DNA from: Pseudopedobacter sp045629485
GTDB taxonomy: Bacteria > Bacteroidota > Bacteroidia > Sphingobacteriales > Sphingobacteriaceae
Length of the DNA: 10,185 nt
Direction: 5' to 3'
NCBI GenBank assembly: GCA_045629485.1
Contig: JAZQRF010000310.1
Coordinates: forward strand, 1 to 10,185
In this document: positions 5,337-10,185 of the stretch, piece by piece
Layout: every line of letters starts with the position of its first letter
Position numbering within the stretch: the stretch's first letter is position 1
Position numbers and translations under genes: made by a program
Notes under the pieces: model-generated
Database searches by the model: none
What the model saw: the letters and a program-made list of their open reading frames with translations, nothing else
Told to the model about the DNA's origin: nothing

Positions 5337-7925
5337 ATGAAAAAAGGATTACCAAAACCAAGTAATCTGAAAAGTTTCGTTGCTTTATTGGCAATGATGC
5401 TTTTTGTGATTCAGGTTTCTGCACAAAGTGGTTTAACTATAAAAGGAAAAGTTGTAGATGCTGCAACAAAAGAGGGGTTGCCCGGTGCGGCAGTTACTGT
5501 AAAAGGGACAAGCACTGGTACAGTTACAGATGTAGATGGTGAGTTTACATTAAAATTAGAAAATGCAGCCGAAGTTTTGATTGTCTCTTATGTGAGTTAC
5601 AATACTCAGGAAGTTAGTGTAAATGTTAAAGCAAATGGCTATATCCAGGATATAGAAATGGAATCGAATGCTACTTCCATGAGTGAGATTGTAGTAGTAG
5701 CCAACAGTTTAGCTATTGATCGAAAAACTCCAATTGCAGTTTCAACAATCAGCGCAGCATTTATTGAAGAAAAAGGAAGTAATCAGGAATTTCCTGAATT
5801 ATTGAAATCAACTCCAGGAGTTTACGCTACCAGAGCGGGCGGGGGCTATGGAGATTCCCGTTTAAATTTGAGAGGTTTCCAAAGTGAAAATATTGCAGTA
5901 TTAATTAATGGTGTTCCGATAAACGGGATGGAAAACGGCAAAGTTTATTGGTCTAACTGGGCTGGTTTATCAGACGTTACCCGTTCTATGCAGGTGCAAA
6001 GAGGATTAGGTGCGTCTAAAGTGGCTGTTCCATCAGTAGGTGGAACCATCAACATTCAAACCAAAACGTTGGATGCTATAAAAGGCGGTACTCTATTTCA
6101 GGGAATTGGAAATAATGGCTATAGCAAAACTACTTTTTCATATTCTTCTGGTTTGATGGATAAGGGTTGGGCATTTTCTTTATTAGGAAGTAAAATAAAA
6201 GGCGATGGTTGGGTAGAAGGTACTCAGTTTGATGCTTTCAACTATTTCATCAACATATCTAAGCAAATTAATGATGATCATACTTTATCATTAACCGCTT
6301 TTGGAGCTCCACAAACGCATTCACAAAGATATGATAGATTAACTATACAAGAATATAGAGATGCTCCGCAAGGGATAAGATACAATCCTAATTGGGGAAT
6401 TTTAAACGGACAGAAAACTTCTATCAGTGAAAACACCTATCATAAACCACAAATATCATTAAACCACAACTGGACAATTGACGAGACTTCTTTCTTGTCG
6501 ACTGCGGTTTATGCTTCCCTTGCAACCGGGGGTAGTACAAACGATGGTGGTTCATCAGTAAATTTTGATGATTTCAGAACTAACGGAGCTTATTCTCCTA
6601 TTAATTTAGATGCAATAGTTCAGGAGAATCTGGCTCAGGCCGATGGAAAAGCAGTAGGTTTTTTAAGAACTTCCGTAAACGATCATAAATGGTTTGGCTT
6701 ACTAAGTACTTACACTAAAAAAGTTAGCGATAAGTTTGATGTCTTAGCAGGTGTGGATGGCAGATATTACAGAGGTAAGCATTACATGAAAGTTGATAAT
6801 TTATTAGGAGCAAAGTATGTAGCTGATAATACCAATATCAATAATCCTTATAATAAGGCGAAAACAGGAGATAAATTTTCTTTTGATAACGATGGTGAGA
6901 TAGGTTGGGGAGGTCTTTTTATTCAAACAGAATATAATGAAGGACCATTAGCCGGATTCCTTTCCTTATCTGCTTCAAATACTTCATACAGAAGAATTGA
7001 TTATTTTAAGTTTCTGGATTCAGACCCAAATCAAAAATCAGAATGGGTGAATATTTTCGGTTATCAGGCAAAAGGTGGTGCAAACTATAACCTTACAGAT
7101 AACCATAATGTTTTTGCTAACGTGGGTTATTTCGAGAAAGCCCCCTTCTTTAATGCTGTTTTCATGAATAACTCTAACAACATCAATAGAGATGCTGAGA
7201 GAGAGAAAATTGCAAGTTTCGAATTGGGATATGGATATAGATCATCAGTATTTACAGCAAATATTAACGCATACTATACTCAGTGGAAAGATAAATCTTT
7301 CACAAGATCTTTTACTCCCCGTGGTGCAAGCGAAACTCTTTACGGTAACTTTACCGGCGTAGATGCTTTACATACAGGCCTAGAATTAGATTTTAAATAC
7401 AAGCCAGTTAATACATTAAGTATAACAGGTATGGCTTCTCTTGGAAACTGGAAATGGAAAAATAATTTGCCAAGCCTGGTGATTTTTGATGAAGCTCAAA
7501 ATGCAGTAGATTCTTATGGCCCTATTTTCATGAAAGATGTGAAAGTTGGAGATTCTCCTCAAACTACTTTTGCTTTGGGTGTTAACTACGATTTATTCCC
7601 TAATTTTAAAATTGGAATAGATTATAACTACTTTACAGATTTCTTTACAGATTTTAATGCTACCACCTTACTCCAGCCAGATCTAAAACCATGGAGAATC
7701 CCAACTTATTCTTTGGTAGATGTAAATGCAGTATTCAAAATGAAAATTGCTGGATTAAACGCGTCTTTATTTGCTAATGTTAATAATTTGTTGGATACAG
7801 AATATATTTCTGATGGTTATGCAAACTTCTCTGGTGAGAGAACCTTAGTAAGCGATGCTAATAACTCTACCGTTTATTTCGGAACAGGCAGAACCTGGAC
7901 CACTGGTTTAAAAGTTAATTTCTAA
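5337..7925 (+). CDS. TonB-dependent outer-membrane receptor with CarboxypepD_reg-like domain
   Basis: This outer-membrane active transporter is energised by TonB-ExbBD. The 862-residue protein has a signal peptide ending VIQVSA|Q (cut near residue 29). A carboxypeptidase-regulatory-like beta-sandwich follows at about 34-108 (LTIKGKVVDAATKEGLPGA onward). MSEIVVVANS (115-124) resembles a TonB box. The plug spans about 125-245, with ELLKSTPGVYATRAGGG, LNLRGFQSENIAVLINGVP and the YWSNWAGL segment. A beta-barrel of the usual 22-strand size ends in TTGLKVNF with a terminal Phe. It is shorter than SusC proteins (about 1000 residues) and no SusD gene follows, so it is not a standard glycan-utilisation pair. 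Instead a repeat-built lipoprotein begins 10 bp after its stop and is surely co-transcribed. The substrate cannot be assigned; siderophores, cofactors, peptides and nucleic-acid products remain open. The ATG at 5337 gives a basic signal-peptide start (MKKGLPKPSNLK). Confidence 0.94.
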   Translation: MKKGLPKPSNLKSFVALLAMMLFVIQVSAQSGLTIKGKVVDAATKEGLPGAAVTVKGTSTGTVTDVDGEFTLKLENAAEVLIVSYVSYNTQEVSVNVKANGYIQDIEMESNATSMSEIVVVANSLAIDRKTPIAVSTISAAFIEEKGSNQEFPELLKSTPGVYATRAGGGYGDSRLNLRGFQSENIAVLINGVPINGMENGKVYWSNWAGLSDVTRSMQVQRGLGASKVAVPSVGGTINIQTKTLDAIKGGTLFQGIGNNGYSKTTFSYSSGLMDKGWAFSLLGSKIKGDGWVEGTQFDAFNYFINISKQINDDHTLSLTAFGAPQTHSQRYDRLTIQEYRDAPQGIRYNPNWGILNGQKTSISENTYHKPQISLNHNWTIDETSFLSTAVYASLATGGSTNDGGSSVNFDDFRTNGAYSPINLDAIVQENLAQADGKAVGFLRTSVNDHKWFGLLSTYTKKVSDKFDVLAGVDGRYYRGKHYMKVDNLLGAKYVADNTNINNPYNKAKTGDKFSFDNDGEIGWGGLFIQTEYNEGPLAGFLSLSASNTSYRRIDYFKFLDSDPNQKSEWVNIFGYQAKGGANYNLTDNHNVFANVGYFEKAPFFNAVFMNNSNNINRDAEREKIASFELGYGYRSSVFTANINAYYTQWKDKSFTRSFTPRGASETLYGNFTGVDALHTGLELDFKYKPVNTLSITGMASLGNWKWKNNLPSLVIFDEAQNAVDSYGPIFMKDVKVGDSPQTTFALGVNYDLFPNFKIGIDYNYFTDFFTDFNATTLLQPDLKPWRIPTYSLVDVNAVFKMKIAGLNASLFANVNNLLDTEYISDGYANFSGERTLVSDANNSTVYFGTGRTWTTGLKVNF

Positions 7926-7935
7926 TAATAAAAGA

Positions 7936-9093
7936 ATGAAAAAGATATTTAATGTTTTTATGGTTGCAGCAGTTGGTGCTTTAGCCTTACAAAGTTGCGA
8001 TCCGTTAAAGGATACCTATTCCGAATTAGATAAAATAGGAGTTGACGAAACTCTGGTGGTTGAATTAAATTATGAACTACAAGATGTCGATTATACTTCT
8101 TTAAGTAAGGTTTCTGGTAATTCTGCGATTAACAAATCCTTTGTTAGTGATGATTCAGCAAAAGTATTAATCCCTAATATTTTAAACAGCAAGTATAGAT
8201 ATGAAGAGGAAACTTCTGCTATTAACGTAACTTATAAATTAAGTGGGGTTAATAATAAAATGTTGCCAACTTTTGTACATACTTTAACTACAGAAGATTA
8301 TATCGCAGTTAATGGTACAGCTACCGGTAATCCTTCTCTTCCAAGATTTACTAGTTTAAATTCCGCAGCAAGTATTATCAAAGCAGCAGAAGCTACCAAT
8401 AAAACTCCTTTAAATGGTTCGGTTTCTCAATTAACTTTTAAATGGAACTCAAATCCTGTGAAAGATTCTACCGTTACAGTGGTTTATTTTGATGGGGAAT
8501 GGACTATACCTACTATATTGGTCGCATCTGATTATACTAAAATGGGTTTTTCTAATCCTAATTTTAGCTCGATTGCTATAGTTGCTCAATATCTACCTAT
8601 TTTTTTAGCTAACAAATATCCCTATTCATTAAATGAAGGCACAACAATGTCTGTTTTATATGAACTATATAATAGTACTACTAAATTAACTACTACTGAA
8701 ATTGCATTATTGAAATTTAATGATGGAAAATGGGTGGTAACCAATGGTACAATTAAAACAACTTCAAAATTTGTTGTAAAAAACGGGCAATGGGTTGCTG
8801 ATAATACCATCAAATACAAGTTAACTACTGATGATTATAAGGTCACCATTGCTGCATTGTCATTAGCAGAATTACCAGCTGCATCAGCTAATATTAAGCA
8901 ATATGGTAATTTCGATATGAGAAATTGGAAGGTTGAACAAATAGAAAAATATTTAGGATTATTTGCTGACAGCAAATTTCCAGATGCTGCTATTGGGCAG
9001 GTTTGCCAGTTAACCTATGTAACTTATTCTCCTTCTGGAACGCTTGTTAAATCTTTCGTAAAGAAAGATAACGGTAAGTTTGAAGTTGAGTAA
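7936..9093 (+). CDS. Repeat-built lipoprotein partner of the TonB receptor, unknown family
   Basis: The 385-residue protein begins MKKIFNVFMVAAVGALALQSC, a lipoprotein signal with Cys21 as the anchor; the following residues DPLKD are acidic enough to allow surface export but do not prove it. I do not recognise the family. The rest appears to be built of about four diverged units that each start with an Asp-Tyr pair (residues 52-53, 121-122, 199-200, 300-301). A helix-like stretch, Lys-Tyr/Phe-Pro, a Gly or acidic turn and a V-x-Y strand follow, and some units end in F-x-x-G-x-W (FDGEWT, FNDGKWVV, VKNGQWVA). Units 3 and 4 match best: LANKYPYSLNEGTTMSVLYELY against ADSKFPDAAIGQVCQLTYVTY. It starts 10 bp after the receptor gene and is followed by a strong terminator, so the two form an operon. 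By position it could be the receptor's substrate-binding or gating partner, as surface lipoproteins are for other Bacteroidota receptors. That role is inference. Confidence 0.85.
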   Translation: MKKIFNVFMVAAVGALALQSCDPLKDTYSELDKIGVDETLVVELNYELQDVDYTSLSKVSGNSAINKSFVSDDSAKVLIPNILNSKYRYEEETSAINVTYKLSGVNNKMLPTFVHTLTTEDYIAVNGTATGNPSLPRFTSLNSAASIIKAAEATNKTPLNGSVSQLTFKWNSNPVKDSTVTVVYFDGEWTIPTILVASDYTKMGFSNPNFSSIAIVAQYLPIFLANKYPYSLNEGTTMSVLYELYNSTTKLTTTEIALLKFNDGKWVVTNGTIKTTSKFVVKNGQWVADNTIKYKLTTDDYKVTIAALSLAELPAASANIKQYGNFDMRNWKVEQIEKYLGLFADSKFPDAAIGQVCQLTYVTYSPSGTLVKSFVKKDNGKFEVE

Positions 9094-9111
9094 GTAGTAT
9101 ATATCCTCATA

Positions 9112-9145
9112 AAAGAAGCCTTGCATTTTAATGCAGGGCTTCTTT
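9112..9145 (+). terminator. Rho-independent terminator after the receptor-lipoprotein operon
   Basis: A 14-bp stem is formed by 9112-9125 (AAAGAAGCCTTGCA) and 9132-9145 (TGCAGGGCTTCTTT), with a single G-T wobble pair and a 6-base loop TTTTAA. The stem ends in TTT and is followed by AT-rich sequence with further T runs. It begins 18 bp past the lipoprotein stop codon and separates that operon from the nuclease gene. Confidence 0.9.
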
Positions 9146-9190
9146 GTGATATTTATATTTTTATAATTTTAATAAAAATCACTGTATTTG

Positions 9191-10185
9191 ATGTTTAATA
9201 AAAAAATCTTAATAAGCGTATTTGTTTCAGTTTCTCTTTTTGCCGGATGGAAAAACAAAACATTAATCTATAATACTCCTCAAAATCAAACCAAACAATT
9301 TATAATCACAGAGACCTTTTCGCAAGGAAATAAATCCTCTTATAAAATCGGTTCTGTCGAGTTAGAGACAGGGCGATGGATTTTTGATAATGCTTTAATT
9401 GGTGATTTACCTGCAGATAAAAAATCGGGACCCAAAGCGGCCAGAATTAGGACGGGTAGTATCGCCATGAATTTTGATATCTATGAGGTGAAGAAAATTC
9501 TCATCGGTCATGCCATTTTTGGTAAGGATAATGATGGTGTTTTCGAGCTATTGGTATCAACAGATAAGGGGAAATCTTACAAGAGGCTTGGGAAACCAAT
9601 AAGATCAGTTAATGAAATTAAACTGGATTCTTTTGTAAATCCTTATAAAGGGAAAATCAGAATAAAGATTTTATCAGAAAATAGTTCGAGATTGAATATC
9701 GCGGATATCACTTTTAAAGGAAATGGAAACTCCGGAATTATTGCAAATAATGAAGTAGAAGTTTTTCCTGATAAAGAATCCCTAAACAGTAATAATACGC
9801 TATCATCAAGGATGTCTTTTAGGGGGCAAGATGCACCTCCTTCTTCAGGCGAAAATAGCAATATGTATTTCGGAAATCCATCTAATGCATCTTTTGCAGA
9901 CCCTGATAATTACCTGATTGATCAATATTATTATATCCAATCTTACAATAGAAATAAAGGAATACCTAATTGGGTAAGCTGGCATTTAGATAAAAGTAAT
10001 ATAACGGGAAGTGCTGGGAGAGTAAATAATTTTGCAGCTTACGCTGGATTGCCTTCAGGCTGGTACCAGGTTCAGAGTAATAGCTATGCAGAATCTGGTT
10101 TTGATAGAGGTCATAATTGTCCATCCGGAGACAGAACCAGCTCTAAGAATGCAAATGCTTCTACATTTTTAATGACCAACATGAT
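9191..10185 (+). CDS. Secreted DNA/RNA non-specific endonuclease, 3' truncated by window
   Basis: The frame is open from the ATG at 9191 to the right edge: 331 codons, incomplete. An in-frame TAA at 9173 limits upstream extension, with TTG at 9188 the only other start. Residues 1-19 form a Sec signal (MFNKKILISVFVSVSLFAG). A beta-rich domain covers about 36-177 (segments such as TGRWIFDNALIGD, ARIRTGSIAMNFD, FELLVSTDKGKSYKRLG and RLNIADITFKGNG). After a polar linker (about 178-222) comes the nuclease domain of the NUC/EndA family: a Trp-rich stretch with NWVSWHLDK (260-268), then FDRGHNCPSGDRT (304-316) with the DRGH signature, whose His308 is the predicted general base. FLMTNM (326-331) contains the Asn expected to bind the metal (Asn330). 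The remaining catalytic domain lies outside the window. It would cut extracellular or periplasmic DNA and RNA for nutrients or defence. It lies beyond a terminator, so it is probably transcribed separately. No clear promoter was found. Confidence 0.9.
   Translation, partial: MFNKKILISVFVSVSLFAGWKNKTLIYNTPQNQTKQFIITETFSQGNKSSYKIGSVELETGRWIFDNALIGDLPADKKSGPKAARIRTGSIAMNFDIYEVKKILIGHAIFGKDNDGVFELLVSTDKGKSYKRLGKPIRSVNEIKLDSFVNPYKGKIRIKILSENSSRLNIADITFKGNGNSGIIANNEVEVFPDKESLNSNNTLSSRMSFRGQDAPPSSGENSNMYFGNPSNASFADPDNYLIDQYYYIQSYNRNKGIPNWVSWHLDKSNITGSAGRVNNFAAYAGLPSGWYQVQSNSYAESGFDRGHNCPSGDRTSSKNANASTFLMTNM

Noticed and set aside
8622..8819. 65-codon minus-strand open frame inside the lipoprotein gene
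   Set aside because: It is antisense to a gene with a signal peptide, internal repeats and operon context, and shows no features of its own.
5337..9093. SusC/SusD polysaccharide utilisation pair
   Set aside because: The receptor is shorter than SusC, and the downstream lipoprotein shows repeats rather than the helical SusD layout; no glycoside hydrolase is nearby.
9643..9861. 72-codon minus-strand open frame
   Set aside because: It lies opposite the nuclease gene, whose frame is open across this stretch and continues to the DRGH catalytic motif.
1..10185. CRISPR array, tRNA, rRNA, insertion sequence or phage genes
   Set aside because: I saw no regularly spaced direct repeats, no tRNA cloverleaf, no rRNA-like stretch, no transposase motif and no terminal inverted repeats with target duplications.

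Overview
The window looks like chromosomal DNA of a Bacteroidota member, most likely a Pedobacter-like Sphingobacteriales species. The evidence is the low GC content, a 286-residue primary sigma factor without region 1.1, promoter -7 boxes of the Bacteroidota form TAnnTTTG, almost no Shine-Dalgarno signals, a TonB-dependent receptor with an N-terminal carboxypeptidase-regulatory-like domain, and several lipoproteins. The genus is inferred from protein style, not from a search.

Layout. Positions 1-54 (minus) hold the first 18 codons of a gene that leaves the left edge. A strong terminator at 135-173 follows the housekeeping sigma factor gene rpoD (188-1048, minus). Next comes a minus-strand set read from right to left: an MBL-fold hydrolase (2801-3640), a calcineurin-like metallophosphoesterase lipoprotein (1901-2716) and a small outer-membrane beta-barrel protein (1306-1920). 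The last two overlap by 20 bp. Dihydrolipoyl dehydrogenase (3736-5124, minus) has its own terminator at 3677-3720. A 212-bp divergent spacer carries a perfect 16-bp palindrome and a good -7 box. On the plus strand it leads into a TonB-dependent receptor (5337-7925) and, 10 bp later, a putative surface lipoprotein made of four degenerate repeats (7936-9093). A strong terminator closes that unit. The window then ends inside a secreted DNA/RNA non-specific endonuclease (from 9191) that has an N-terminal beta-rich domain.

How the genes work together. rpoD and lpdA are housekeeping genes (transcription; E3 of the 2-oxoacid dehydrogenase complexes). The receptor and lipoprotein look like a two-gene outer-membrane uptake unit in which an unfamiliar lipoprotein takes the place of SusD; its substrate cannot be read from the sequence. 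The endonuclease next door raises the possibility of nucleic-acid scavenging, but it lies beyond a terminator and the link is only inferred. The metallophosphoesterase lipoprotein and the barrel protein are tightly coupled and may act together in the cell envelope. Nothing here amounts to a clearly new system. The repeat-built lipoprotein with its receptor, and the phosphoesterase/barrel pair, are the parts worth following up.
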